DNA of 39,602 bases from Burkholderiaceae bacterium 16. GTDB taxonomy: Bacteria > Pseudomonadota > Gammaproteobacteria > Burkholderiales > Burkholderiaceae. How positions within the stretch are numbered: position 1 is the first letter of the stretch; every line of letters begins with the position of its first letter. Shown here piece by piece: positions 18,596 to 27,616 of the stretch. A model generated the notes under the pieces. The model did not search any database, was not told where the DNA came from, and was given only the letters and a program-made list of their open reading frames with translations. The stretch covers positions 1 to 39,602 of the forward strand of contig JYOD01000049.1 in the NCBI GenBank assembly GCA_000955785.1, in the 5' to 3' direction. Position numbers and translations under genes: made by a program.

Positions 18596-21500
18596 ATGCG
18601 CTGCGCAAATTGCGGCTTCGAGAACCTGGCACCAAGAGATTTTTGCGAGGAGTGCGGGCATAAACTTGTTCGCGTCTGTCCGCGATGCGGCAACGAATCC
18701 GGCCCGACAGCGAAATTTTGCGGGGCATGTGGTGGCGCCTTGGATGCTCTCTTGGGAATTCCAATCCCAACGTCAACGACCACGCCCGCTGCGCCCGCTC
18801 CCGTTTTTTATACGCCGCCCCATCTCGCTGAACGAATCCTGGCCGAGCAAGCTGCGATGGAGGGCCGGGGTCAGGCCGCCGGCGAGCGCAAGACCATCAC
18901 AGCACTGTTTGCCGATATAGCTGGCTCGACCGCGTTGATCCAGGACTTGGATCCGGAGGAAGCCCGCAGCCTGATTGACCCGGTTGTGGCGCTAATGATG
19001 GAGGCCGTCCATCACTATGAAGGGTACGTCGCCAAAGCTCTCGGCGACGGCATCCTTGCCCTGTTTGGCGCGCCAATTGCCCACGAAGATCATGCGCTGC
19101 GGGCGCTTTTTGCTGCACTTCGCATGCAGGAGACCATGCGCTGTCACAGCGACCGGGTCCAGCAGGACTTGGGCGTTGCGCTGCAGATCCGGGTCGGTGT
19201 TCATACCGGGGAAGTGGTGGTTCGCTCGATCCGCAAGGACGACTTGCGCACTGAGTACGACCCGGTGGGCCCCACGATTCATATCGCCGCCCGGATGGAA
19301 GGGGTCGCAACACCATCGTCCATCGTCGTCAGCGAGTCGACACACAGATTGACCGAGGGGTATTTCGAATTCAAGGCCCTGGGGCAAACGCCAATCAAGG
19401 GGGTGCGCGATCCGCTGGCGGTGTATGAAGTGCTCGGCCTGGGCGCCTTACGCACGCGACTGCAGGTGGGGGCGCACCGCGGCCTCGCGCGGTTTGTCGG
19501 TCGCGAGACCGAACTGGAGCGCCTGACTGAGGCGTTCGAACTGGCCAAGGCAGGGCAGGGCCAGATCGTTGCTGTCGTGGGCGAAGCGGGCGTCGGCAAG
19601 TCGCGCCTGTTCCATGAATTCAAGGCGTGCTCGAAGAAGGGCTGCATGGTGCTCGAAACCGTCTCGGTGTCACATGGCAAGGCATTTCCCTACCTGCCTC
19701 TGATTGACCTGCTGAAGACATACTTTCAGATCTCCGCACGGGATGATGAAAGCCTATTTGGTGAGAAGGTCAGGAGTAGGTTGTTGACGCTGGATTTGGC
19801 ATTGGAAGCGCAACTACCCTATCTCCTGTATCTGCTGGGTATCAGTGAGCCCGGCTCGACTGTTTCGTCAATGGACCCCGTCGTCCGGCGCCAGCGCACT
19901 TTCGAAGCCATTGCGCTCCTGCTGTTGCGCGAGAGTTGCAAACAGCCTCTCGTGATCCTGTTCGAAGACTTGCAATGGCTGGACGCTGAAACGGAGGCGT
20001 TTCTCAGTATCCTCGTCGAACACGTGCCGGTTGCCAAGATACTCTTGCTCGTCAATTTCCGGCCGGAGTACGCGCGTAACTGGGTCCCCAAGGTTTGCCA
20101 CACCGATCTGCATCTGGAACCTCTAGAGCAAGCGGTGGCACAAGGGTTACTGACGTCATTGCTGGGGGACCACCCGTCTCTCGCGCCGGAGAAACTCCGT
20201 ATCCTGACGAAGACCGAAGGCAACCCTTTCTTTATGGAAGAAGTCGTCAAGACGCTGCTCGAGGAGAACGTTTTATTGGGCCAGGCCGGAAGCTACCGGA
20301 TCGAGAAGCCTCCCTTGGACCTTCATATTCCCACGACGGTGCAGGGCGTGTTGGCGGCACGGATTGATCGGCTATCTGTCGCGCAGAAGGAGTTGCTGCA
20401 GACTCTTGCGATTATCGGCAAAGAGTTTCCCTTTACTCTGATTGAGTATGTTACGAAACTGCCGGAGGTAACGTTGCACTCCCTCCTGCGCGGCCTCGAA
20501 GCGGGAGACTTCATTTATGAGCGTCCCGCTTTCCCCGAGGTCGAGTACGCGTTCAAACATGCACTCACGCAGGAGGTAGCTGGTAATTCCTTGCTGACGA
20601 GTCAGCGCAGTGTTCTGCACGAGCGCACTGCCCGGGCGATTGAGGCATTGTTCCCGGGGCGGCTGAAGGACTATTGCAGCGAGTTGGCTCATCACTACAG
20701 TAAGAGCGGTAACCTCCAGAAGGCGATCGAATACCTGCAGTTGGCTGGCCAACAAGCCTTGGAGCGTTCCGCCCAACTCGATGCCATCCGTCATCTGAAC
20801 GCTGCCCTCGAATTGCTCAAGTCGGTGCCGGATACTCCTGAACGCGCACGCGAGGAACTCACGATACTGCTTACCCTTGGCCCGGCTTGGGTAGCTGCAC
20901 GAGGCCATGGTTCGCCAGAGGTAGAAGCGACATACATGCGTGCGCTGGCCTTGTGTGAGCAAGGTGCGAAAACACCCGAGTCGTTTTCAGCACAGTACGG
21001 GCTGTGGTCATTCTATTACTTGCGCGCACAATTCCGTACGGCTCGCGTTTTGGCGGATCGGCTGCTCGCGTTCGCGTTGGAGACAAAAGAGCCGGAGGAA
21101 CTTGCGGAGGCACACCGAGTTCTTGCCACCACTGTGTTCCGTATGGGCGAGATTAAGATAGCCCGAACCCACGCGGAGCAGGCGTTGGTGCTGCATCGAG
21201 CAGGTCAGCAGTCGTACAGTCGTCTGCTGCGCTACGCACAGAATCCCGCTGTCCATATGCGTAGCACGCTGGGAAAAATACTGTGGTATTTGGGCTCGCC
21301 GGACCAAGCCCGTGTGCGCTGCGATGAGGCGATGGCGCTGGCCAGGCAGGTCGCGGATCCATTCGCGCTTGCTCTTAGTCTGATTTTCGCTGCGGACCTG
21401 CATCGATGCCGGCGGGAGGTGGAACTGTCGCAGAAGTATGCAGACGCCGCCATCGCGCTTTCAACGGACCAAGGGTACCCACTTTATCGGGCGTGGGGAA

Positions 21501-22030
21501 CAATCCTGCGCGGAAGTGCACTCTCCGAGCATGGTAGTCATAAGGATGGAATCGACCAAATAAAGGAAGGCCTCAGCTCCTACGAAGCTACGGGGGCGAT
21601 ACTGGGGCGGCCGACTCTTCTAACGCTCCTCGCGGAGGCCTATGGAAAGTCTGGCCAGGCTGAGGCGGGACTTAGTGTGCTGAGTGAGGCAATCGCTCTG
21701 GTGAACACGACGGGCGAATGCTTCGATGTCCCGATGCTACTCCGACTCAAAGGGGATTTGATTCAGCTGCATTCGGGCTCCCAATTTAGCCTCTCCGCGC
21801 AGGACAAAGAAGCCGAAGCCTGTTTTCACGAAGCGATCGGCATAGCCCATCGCTATGGAGCCACATCGGTCGAGTTACAAGTTGCCATTCGCTTGGCTCG
21901 GCTATGGCAACGACAAGGCAAGGCGGATCCTGCGCGCTTGACGTTGGCGGAGGTCCATGGGCGATTCACAGAGGGGTTTGTCACTGCTGATTGGCAAGAG
22001 GCTAAAACGCTTCTGGAAGACCTCGGATAA
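18596..22030 (+). CDS. Zinc-ribbon class III adenylate/guanylate cyclase-like protein with AAA ATPase and helical repeats
   Basis: This is a 1144-residue signalling protein. Domains in order: a double zinc ribbon (Cys3, 6, 17, 20 and Cys28, 31, 42, 45); a Pro/Ala/Thr linker; a class III cyclase domain (about 95-280); a STAND-type ATPase with Walker A GEAGVGKSRLF (about 330) and Walker B-like LVILFEDLQWLDAE; then TPR-like helical repeats to the end. The cyclase domain keeps a metal Asp in LFADIAGST and Asp in ALGDGILALFG. The position usually filled by Asn in the N-x-A-A-R motif is His (THx-AAR type: PTIHIAARME), as I recall for this zinc-ribbon subgroup. The ATG at 18596 has a purine-rich GGGGGCGAG site; earlier in-frame starts add residues outside any domain. 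The gene stands alone, after the terminator and before aceF. Whether it makes cAMP is unknown. Confidence 0.88.
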   Translation: MRCANCGFENLAPRDFCEECGHKLVRVCPRCGNESGPTAKFCGACGGALDALLGIPIPTSTTTPAAPAPVFYTPPHLAERILAEQAAMEGRGQAAGERKTITALFADIAGSTALIQDLDPEEARSLIDPVVALMMEAVHHYEGYVAKALGDGILALFGAPIAHEDHALRALFAALRMQETMRCHSDRVQQDLGVALQIRVGVHTGEVVVRSIRKDDLRTEYDPVGPTIHIAARMEGVATPSSIVVSESTHRLTEGYFEFKALGQTPIKGVRDPLAVYEVLGLGALRTRLQVGAHRGLARFVGRETELERLTEAFELAKAGQGQIVAVVGEAGVGKSRLFHEFKACSKKGCMVLETVSVSHGKAFPYLPLIDLLKTYFQISARDDESLFGEKVRSRLLTLDLALEAQLPYLLYLLGISEPGSTVSSMDPVVRRQRTFEAIALLLLRESCKQPLVILFEDLQWLDAETEAFLSILVEHVPVAKILLLVNFRPEYARNWVPKVCHTDLHLEPLEQAVAQGLLTSLLGDHPSLAPEKLRILTKTEGNPFFMEEVVKTLLEENVLLGQAGSYRIEKPPLDLHIPTTVQGVLAARIDRLSVAQKELLQTLAIIGKEFPFTLIEYVTKLPEVTLHSLLRGLEAGDFIYERPAFPEVEYAFKHALTQEVAGNSLLTSQRSVLHERTARAIEALFPGRLKDYCSELAHHYSKSGNLQKAIEYLQLAGQQALERSAQLDAIRHLNAALELLKSVPDTPERAREELTILLTLGPAWVAARGHGSPEVEATYMRALALCEQGAKTPESFSAQYGLWSFYYLRAQFRTARVLADRLLAFALETKEPEELAEAHRVLATTVFRMGEIKIARTHAEQALVLHRAGQQSYSRLLRYAQNPAVHMRSTLGKILWYLGSPDQARVRCDEAMALARQVADPFALALSLIFAADLHRCRREVELSQKYADAAIALSTDQGYPLYRAWGTILRGSALSEHGSHKDGIDQIKEGLSSYEATGAILGRPTLLTLLAEAYGKSGQAEAGLSVLSEAIALVNTTGECFDVPMLLRLKGDLIQLHSGSQFSLSAQDKEAEACFHEAIGIAHRYGATSVELQVAIRLARLWQRQGKADPARLTLAEVHGRFTEGFVTADWQEAKTLLEDLG

Positions 22031-22362
22031 GAGCAAGACGGATTGTCAGAACTTTCAGCTGACAACTCCGGGCTTGCGCAGCATCCTGTGCTGAGATGGT
22101 CGGCGAAGCCAACCGAATTCAGCGGCAAATATCGCAGCTAGGAACCTAAAATCGACTCGGTCAGGTAGTGAGGCCTGAAGACTGTCAGGCGTCCGCTTCT
22201 CGAGTGGCTGCGTGAGCATTGATCGAACCAAAAACAGCGTCGCGGGTTCGGCAATGGAACTGCGCGAACCTCGGGTACTGGTCCCTGCAGAAGTGGGCGC
22301 TACAGCCTTCATGGTGTGACCGAGCACTGGCCCGAGGACGGGTAATGATCACGAGAGAAAGT
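22031..22362. other. Intergenic region before aceF
   Basis: I see no gene. An antisense frame at 22055-22327 is open but has no recognisable motif. The region probably holds the aceF promoter; I could not fix it. The in-frame extension upstream of aceF to 22219 lacks a ribosome site. Confidence 0.4.
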
Positions 22363-24033
22363 ATGAATCAAGTTTGCGAAATTAGATTGCCCGACATCGG
22401 AGACTTCGGTGCAGTGCCCGTCATCGAAGTCCACGTGGAACCAGGAGACCAGATTAACGCGGAGGATGCGCTGGTAACTTTGGAGTCGGACAAAGCCACC
22501 ATGGACGTGCCTTCACCGCAGGCCGGCGTGGTCAAGGAGGTCCGCATCAGGGTGGGCGACAGTGTGTCCGAGGGCGCGGTGCTGGTGATGCTGGAAGCGG
22601 CCGGCCAGACCGCCGCGGCCCCGGCTCCAGCTGCTGCTGCGGCACCTGCCCTGGCTCCCGCGCCTGCTGCCGCAGCACCGGTTCCGGCCTCCGCTCCGGC
22701 GGCAGCCCGTGCGGCCGGTGGCGGCACCATCGACGTGAAGGTGCCGGACATCGGCGACTATGACGCCGTCCCCGTCATTGAAGTCCACGTCAAGGCTGGC
22801 GACACGATCAACGCCGAAGATACCCTCGTGACGTTGGAATCAGACAAGGCCACTATGGACGTACCTTCGCCGCATGGCGGCGTGGTAAAGGTAGTTAAGG
22901 TCAAGGTTGGCGACAACGTGTCCGAAGGTACGCTGCTGCTGATTCTGGAAGGAGCGGATTCGCCTGCCGCTACGCCCTCAGCCGCCGCCGCTGTACCGGC
23001 ACTGCCACCGGCAGTTGCTGCCACGATGACACCGGCTCCGGCCCCCGCAGCTACGCAGGCTCCTATTGCTGCGCCAGCCGCCACACCAGCCGCTCCTAAT
23101 GTCATCGGCAATTCCGCCCACGCCAGCCCGTCGGTGCGTAAGTTTGCACGCGAGCTGGGCGTCGACGTGTCGCGAGTGGCCGGCACCGGCCCCAAGGGCC
23201 GCATTACCCAGCAGGATGTGCAGAACTACGTCAAGGGCGTGATGACCGGTCAGGCCGCCGCGCCGGCCCAGGCTGCCGCGGCTGGCGGCGGCGGTGGCGA
23301 GCTCGGCCTGCTGCCGTGGCCGAAGGTCGATTTCACCCGCTTCGGCGAGGTGGAAAACAGGGCCCTGTCGCGCATCAAGAAGATTTCCGGCGCCAACCTG
23401 CACCGAAACTGGGTCATGATCCCGCACGTCACCAACCATGACGAAGCGGACATCACCGAGCTGGAAGCCTTCCGCGTGCAGCTGAACAAGGAAAACGAGA
23501 AGTCCGGCATCAAGGTGACCATGCTGGCCTTCATGATCAAGGTCACGGTTGCGGCGCTGAAGAAGTTCCCGAACTTCAATGCGTCGCTCGACGGTGACAA
23601 TCTGGTGCTGAAGAAGTACTTCAACATCGGATTCGCCGCCGACACCCCGAATGGCCTGGTCGTGCCGGTGATCAAGAACGCGGACAAGAAGGGCGTGCTG
23701 GAGATCAGCCAGGAAATGAGCGAACTGGCCAAGCTGGCGCGCGACGGCAAGCTCAAGCCTGACCAGATGCAGGGCGGCTGCTTCTCCATCTCGTCGCTGG
23801 GCGGCATCGGCGGTATGTCATTTACTCCCATTATCAATGCGCCCGAAGTGGCCATCATGGGTGTGTGCAAGTCGTTCCAGAAGCCCGTTTGGGACGGCAA
23901 GCAGTTCGTGCCGCGACTGACGCTGCCGCTGTCGCTGTCGTGGGACCACCGCGTCATCGACGGCGCCGAGGCCGCGCGCTTCAACACGTACTTCGCGCAA
24001 CTGCTGGCGGATTTCCGCCGCATCCTCCTGTAA
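22363..24033 (+). CDS. aceF: Pyruvate dehydrogenase E2, dihydrolipoyl acetyltransferase with two lipoyl domains
   Basis: This is the core of the pyruvate dehydrogenase complex (556 aa), which moves the acetyl group from E1 to CoA. Two lipoyl domains each carry ESDKATMDVPSP (first lipoyl Lys44), joined by Ala/Pro-rich swinging linkers. A peripheral-subunit binding domain follows (SPSVRKFARELGVDVSRVAGTGPKGRITQQDV), then the catalytic domain with LSLSWDHRVIDGAEAARF, where His and Asp form the active site. The ATG at 22363 follows GAGAGAAAG and matches the usual lipoyl-domain start. The E1 gene is 13 kb upstream rather than adjacent. E3 follows after 252 bases. GC content rises sharply within this gene, suggesting that it and lpd differ in origin from the surrounding DNA. 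Confidence 0.95.
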   Translation: MNQVCEIRLPDIGDFGAVPVIEVHVEPGDQINAEDALVTLESDKATMDVPSPQAGVVKEVRIRVGDSVSEGAVLVMLEAAGQTAAAPAPAAAAAPALAPAPAAAAPVPASAPAAARAAGGGTIDVKVPDIGDYDAVPVIEVHVKAGDTINAEDTLVTLESDKATMDVPSPHGGVVKVVKVKVGDNVSEGTLLLILEGADSPAATPSAAAAVPALPPAVAATMTPAPAPAATQAPIAAPAATPAAPNVIGNSAHASPSVRKFARELGVDVSRVAGTGPKGRITQQDVQNYVKGVMTGQAAAPAQAAAAGGGGGELGLLPWPKVDFTRFGEVENRALSRIKKISGANLHRNWVMIPHVTNHDEADITELEAFRVQLNKENEKSGIKVTMLAFMIKVTVAALKKFPNFNASLDGDNLVLKKYFNIGFAADTPNGLVVPVIKNADKKGVLEISQEMSELAKLARDGKLKPDQMQGGCFSISSLGGIGGMSFTPIINAPEVAIMGVCKSFQKPVWDGKQFVPRLTLPLSLSWDHRVIDGAEAARFNTYFAQLLADFRRILL

Positions 24034-24285
24034 GACAACCACGGCATGTCTTTGACGGGCATGGCCATGGCGGTCAGTCCAGAGGGGCGCGCCATGACCA
24101 CCCCATGGATGCCCCGGCCATCTTCGAGCGTTGGTGTCGAGACCCGCATCGAGTTTGACAAGAGTCGGGCAGGCACGATTGAAATTACCGCGAGGGCTGC
24201 TAGAGGGCGGTGCCCCGTGGCGGCGGCAATCAATAACTACAGCGCGCACTTAGGCCACCCGGACCGCGCGCATTGAGGACCAAGA
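24034..24285. other. Spacer between aceF and lpd
   Basis: This 252-base spacer has no supported gene. A plus-strand frame from 24046 to 24276 has no ribosome site or motif. The lpd ribosome site (GAGGA) lies at its end. Confidence 0.4.
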
Positions 24286-26067
24286 ATGAGTGTGATCGAA
24301 GTCAAGGTGCCGGATATCGGCGATTTCGACGCGGTGGAAGTGATCGAGGTACTGGTCAAGGCCGGCGATACGGTCGAGACGGAGCAGTCTCTGATCGTGC
24401 TGGAGTCCGACAAGGCGAGCATGGACGTGCCGTCGTCGGCCACCGGCAAGGTGGTGGAAGTCAAGGTCAAGGTGGGCGACAAGGTCGGCCAGGGCGCGGT
24501 GATCTGCACCGTCGAGGCCCAGCAGGCCGCGGCTGCCCCGGCACCTGCGCAGGCTCCGGCTCCGACCGCCGCACCCGCGCCGGCCGCTGCGGCAGCACCG
24601 GCCCCGGTAGCCGCCACGCATAGCGGCAGTGCCGACATCCAGTGCGAAATGCTGGTGCTGGGCGCCGGCCCCGGCGGCTACTCGGCCGCCTTCCGCGCCG
24701 CCGACCTGGGCATGAACACCGTGCTGGTCGAACGCTACAGCACGCTTGGCGGCGTCTGCCTGAACGTGGGCTGCATCCCCTCCAAGGCGCTGCTGCACAA
24801 CGCCGCCGTGATCGATGAAGCCAAGGCGCTGGCCGCCCACGGCATCCTGTTCGGCGAGGCCAAGATCGACCTCGACGGCCTGCGCCACTACAAGAACCAG
24901 GTGGTCGGCAAGCTGACCGGCGGCCTGGCCGGCATGGCCAAGGCGCGCAAGGTGCAGGTGGTGCGCGGCATCGGCAACTTCCTCGACCCGCACCACATGG
25001 AAGTCGAGCTGACCGAGGGCGAGGGCAAGCAGACCACCGGCAAGAAGACCGTGATCCGTTTCGAGAAGGCCATCATCGCCGCTGGCAGCCAGGCGGTGAA
25101 GCTGCCCTTCATCCCGGAAGACCCGCGCATCGTCGACTCGACCGGCGCGCTGGAGCTGCCCGAAGTGCCCAACAAGATGCTGGTCATCGGCGGCGGCATT
25201 ATCGGCCTGGAAATGGCCACGGTCTACAGCACGCTGGGCGCCGAGATCGATGTCGTCGAAATGCTGCCGGGCCTGATGGGCGGCGCCGACCGCGACCTGG
25301 TCAAGGTCTGGGAAAAGAAGAACAAGGACCGTTTCGGCAAGGTCATGCTGAATACCAAGACGGTCGGGGTGGAAGCCAGGCCGGACGGCATCTACGTCAA
25401 ATTCGAAGGCGAGCAGGCACCGGCCGAGGCGCAACGCTATGACCTGGTGCTGGTGTCGGTGGGCCGCTCGCCCAACGGCAAGCGCATCAGCGCCGAGAAG
25501 GCCGGCGTTGCCGTGACCGACCGCGGTTTTATCGATGTCGACAAGCAGATGCGCACCAACGTGCCGCATATCTTCGCGATCGGCGACGTCGTCGGCCAGC
25601 CGATGCTGGCACACAAGGCGGTGCATGAAGCCCACGTGGCCGCGGAAGCCGCGCATGGCGAGAAGGCGTTCTTCGATGCCAAGCAGATCCCGTCGGTGGC
25701 CTTTACCGATCCGGAAGTGGCCTGGGCCGGCCTGACCGAAGACGAGTGCAAGGCGCAGGGCATCAAGTACAGCAAGGGTGTGTTCCCGTGGGCCGCTTCG
25801 GGGCGCGCCATCGCCAACGGCCGCGACGAGGGCTTTACCAAGCTGATCTTCGACGAGGAAACGCATCGCGTGATCGGCGGCGGTATCGTCGGTACGCATG
25901 CCGGCGACCTGATCAGCGAAGTGTGCCTGGCGATCGAGATGGGCGCCGATGCGGTGGATATCGGCAAGACCATCCACCCGCACCCGACGCTGGGCGAATC
26001 GATCGGCATGGCGGCGGAGATCTACGAAGGCACGTGTACTGACGTGCCGCCGCCGCGCAGGCGCTAA
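24286..26067 (+). CDS. lpdA: Dihydrolipoyl dehydrogenase (E3) with N-terminal lipoyl domain
   Basis: This flavoprotein (593 aa) reoxidises the dihydrolipoyl groups of E2 with NAD. Residues 1-80 form a lipoyl domain (ESDKASMDVPS, Lys43), followed by an Ala/Pro linker. Then come the FAD-binding GAGPGGYSAAFRAADLG, the redox-active disulfide in GGVCLNVGCIPSK, the NAD-binding GGGIIGLEMATVYSTLG, the second FAD segment FAIGDVVGQPMLAHKA, and the active-site base in HPHPTLGES. An E3 carrying its own lipoyl domain is the form found in pyruvate dehydrogenase operons of Cupriavidus, Neisseria and related bacteria. GAGGA lies before the ATG. Codon use is strongly GC-rich, like aceF and unlike aceE. Confidence 0.96.
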   Translation: MSVIEVKVPDIGDFDAVEVIEVLVKAGDTVETEQSLIVLESDKASMDVPSSATGKVVEVKVKVGDKVGQGAVICTVEAQQAAAAPAPAQAPAPTAAPAPAAAAAPAPVAATHSGSADIQCEMLVLGAGPGGYSAAFRAADLGMNTVLVERYSTLGGVCLNVGCIPSKALLHNAAVIDEAKALAAHGILFGEAKIDLDGLRHYKNQVVGKLTGGLAGMAKARKVQVVRGIGNFLDPHHMEVELTEGEGKQTTGKKTVIRFEKAIIAAGSQAVKLPFIPEDPRIVDSTGALELPEVPNKMLVIGGGIIGLEMATVYSTLGAEIDVVEMLPGLMGGADRDLVKVWEKKNKDRFGKVMLNTKTVGVEARPDGIYVKFEGEQAPAEAQRYDLVLVSVGRSPNGKRISAEKAGVAVTDRGFIDVDKQMRTNVPHIFAIGDVVGQPMLAHKAVHEAHVAAEAAHGEKAFFDAKQIPSVAFTDPEVAWAGLTEDECKAQGIKYSKGVFPWAASGRAIANGRDEGFTKLIFDEETHRVIGGGIVGTHAGDLISEVCLAIEMGADAVDIGKTIHPHPTLGESIGMAAEIYEGTCTDVPPPRRR

Positions 26068-26268
26068 TTCTGCTTGGCGCAGAGGGCCCGACGGCGGTTT
26101 GAGCTCTGTGCGCGATTGGAGCCAACAAGGGAGTCGTTTGAATTGCTGAAAATGGCACGTTCCATTGCGAGCGTGGAAATCATCCTTCTTGCCCCTCCGG
26201 CCCACGCATGGCGATTGACAAACGCGGGCTTCACCTCGCCTAGCCTGAAGTTTTAGATGGAGTGCTGA

Positions 26269-26436
26269 TTGTTTGAAAGCGGATCTGAGCGGCTCATTCT
26301 TGGTGCGGCAACCGTCTTATGGCTTGCCCACAGTTGGCATCTCAAGAGACAGCTCACCAAAGCTCGCGAGAATCTGGAGCTGGTGCTTGAGCAGTTTCCT
26401 GGCATTCGAGAATGGCTGAGACGGAACCCCGGCTGA
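26269..26436 (+). CDS. Small predicted membrane protein (55 aa, TTG start)
   Basis: This is a short open frame with one hydrophobic stretch (LILGAATVLWLAHSW) followed by a basic, then amphipathic helix (LKRQLTKARENLELVLEQF). That layout is typical of a small single-pass membrane protein. It starts with TTG just after an in-frame stop, with GGAG upstream. It overlaps the next small frame by 25 bases. I recognise no family; its reality rests on composition and on the overlapping arrangement. Confidence 0.35.
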   Translation: MFESGSERLILGAATVLWLAHSWHLKRQLTKARENLELVLEQFPGIREWLRRNPG

Positions 26437-26531
26437 AGCCAGAGCCTGGCGAGGCTTGGGTCAACCGGATTTTCGATAAAACGAATCGCTTTCCAGAAGA
26501 CTGGACGAGCCGAGCAGCAGAACGTACTTAG
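26412..26531 (+). CDS. Very small ORF (39 aa) overlapping the small membrane protein
   Basis: This ATG-initiated frame of 39 residues reads MAETEPRLKPEPGEAWVNRI and continues to NRFPEDWTSRAAERT. It overlaps the 3' end of the preceding small ORF in another frame, as in coupled phage-like gene pairs. No family is recognised. The decayed ATPase remnant begins about 45 bases after it. Confidence 0.3.
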   Translation: MAETEPRLKPEPGEAWVNRIFDKTNRFPEDWTSRAAERT

Positions 26532-26576
26532 GCGCTAGGATCGAGAAATGGCGAAATAAACCTGTCATTAACAGAG

Positions 26577-26660
26577 CGAGGTATGTCATGGCACCTCAGA
26601 TGCCGCGCCCAATGGACTCGTCGCTTCCCTCGCTGATTAGCGGAGACTATCGTACCGCCA
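26577..26660 (+). pseudogene. Decayed copy of the 5' end of the transposon ATPase gene (tniB)
   Basis: Bases 26577-26660 align with 1230-1313. Both share GCGAGGTATGTCATG, an ACCTCAGATGC stretch, and the protein pattern M-x-PQM-RP-D-SL then G-YR-A. About three quarters of the bases match by eye. After the YRTA residues the similarity ends abruptly. This is a fossil of a second, related transposon whose ribosome site and start codon now sit in front of an unrelated frame. Confidence 0.68.
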
Positions 26661-27406
26661 ACTGCGACTTAAGCCTATACATTCGCATATCGTACCTAAG
26701 CTACCAGAGCAGCTTTTTGGCCCCCGTACTAGGATGGTCAAGCGCGGTTTCCACACCTATCATCATGCGGAGTAAAAGCGCTTTCCGCGAGCGTTCTCTT
26801 GCCTTTGCCAAACTCCACAAAGAAGTTCGGGCAATGACCGAGCGAGTACATGCTCGAGCCATCAAGCGGAGCAACGGTGATGAAGACTATATTGCTCGTG
26901 TTTCGGTTCTAATTGAGGCGCTGATCGACCGGGCAGACGCTCGCGGGCGGGTCATATGTTTTGCTTCCGCAACGGAATTTGGACTGTCACTACGCCACCA
27001 GTTGGAGCGTTGCAGACAGGCGGCAATGCAAACCGGGTCTGATTCCATCATGGTCCTCTACTGGGCAGCCGTTCGTCGTATGCATGGCCAAGGGAGTAGG
27101 GCCTCCAACAAGGCCGAGGCGAACAATTTGTCGCCAGGCAGCAGGATTGCTGAGACCGCCGCCGTAGTGGATGACTGTCTGCGGGCAGGGATTTGTCGCC
27201 TTTGCGAAGATCTCGATGTCAATTCGCGTTGTGCCAACGGTCACAACGCCCTAACTCCCATTTCAGGGAAACATATTCGCAGTGTTGGCGAGGGCTTGCT
27301 TTCCGAGGCGCAGGTATATCAATGCGTTGAGTGCAAAGTGGTCTGGACGCGGTACAAGCATCGATCAGATCCGTTTGCGATGTGGTTCATTAAACATAAA
27401 CAGTAG
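26588..27406 (+). CDS. Hypothetical protein with C-terminal zinc-ribbon-like cysteines, chimeric N-terminus
   Basis: This is an open frame of 272 residues of unknown function. The first 24 residues come from the tniB fossil. The body from Met60 (26765) is helical and basic (FRERSLAFAKLHKEVRAMTERVHARAIKRS). Near the end there is a CRLC, CANGH and CVEC pattern that could bind zinc. The ATG at 26588 has the captured GAGGT ribosome site, while the ATG at 26765 has none. So if the gene is expressed, translation may begin on the fossil. I recognise no family. Confidence 0.5.
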   Translation: MAPQMPRPMDSSLPSLISGDYRTANCDLSLYIRISYLSYQSSFLAPVLGWSSAVSTPIIMRSKSAFRERSLAFAKLHKEVRAMTERVHARAIKRSNGDEDYIARVSVLIEALIDRADARGRVICFASATEFGLSLRHQLERCRQAAMQTGSDSIMVLYWAAVRRMHGQGSRASNKAEANNLSPGSRIAETAAVVDDCLRAGICRLCEDLDVNSRCANGHNALTPISGKHIRSVGEGLLSEAQVYQCVECKVVWTRYKHRSDPFAMWFIKHKQ

Positions 27407-27616
27407 TTTGGTTTTTATTATCAAAACGGTGCTTCGCGAGCACGACTCGGCTCGGCATTAAAATGCAATTAATCGCCAAGACGCAAAACCAACCAACATA
27501 GCTTACGCGAACGGGGGCGGATTTGCGATGGAATTCGTCAGCGGCGTGCCCGAGCTGCAGTGGGGTTGGTGCGGTTGGAAAACGCAAATTCTTAACACGA
27601 CTGGTCTGGAAGAAGG

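Noticed and set aside
24250..26205. 651-codon open frame on the minus strand across lpdA
   Set aside because: The GC-rich codons of lpdA leave the opposite strand without stops. The translation is His/Asp/Arg-rich and has no family features.
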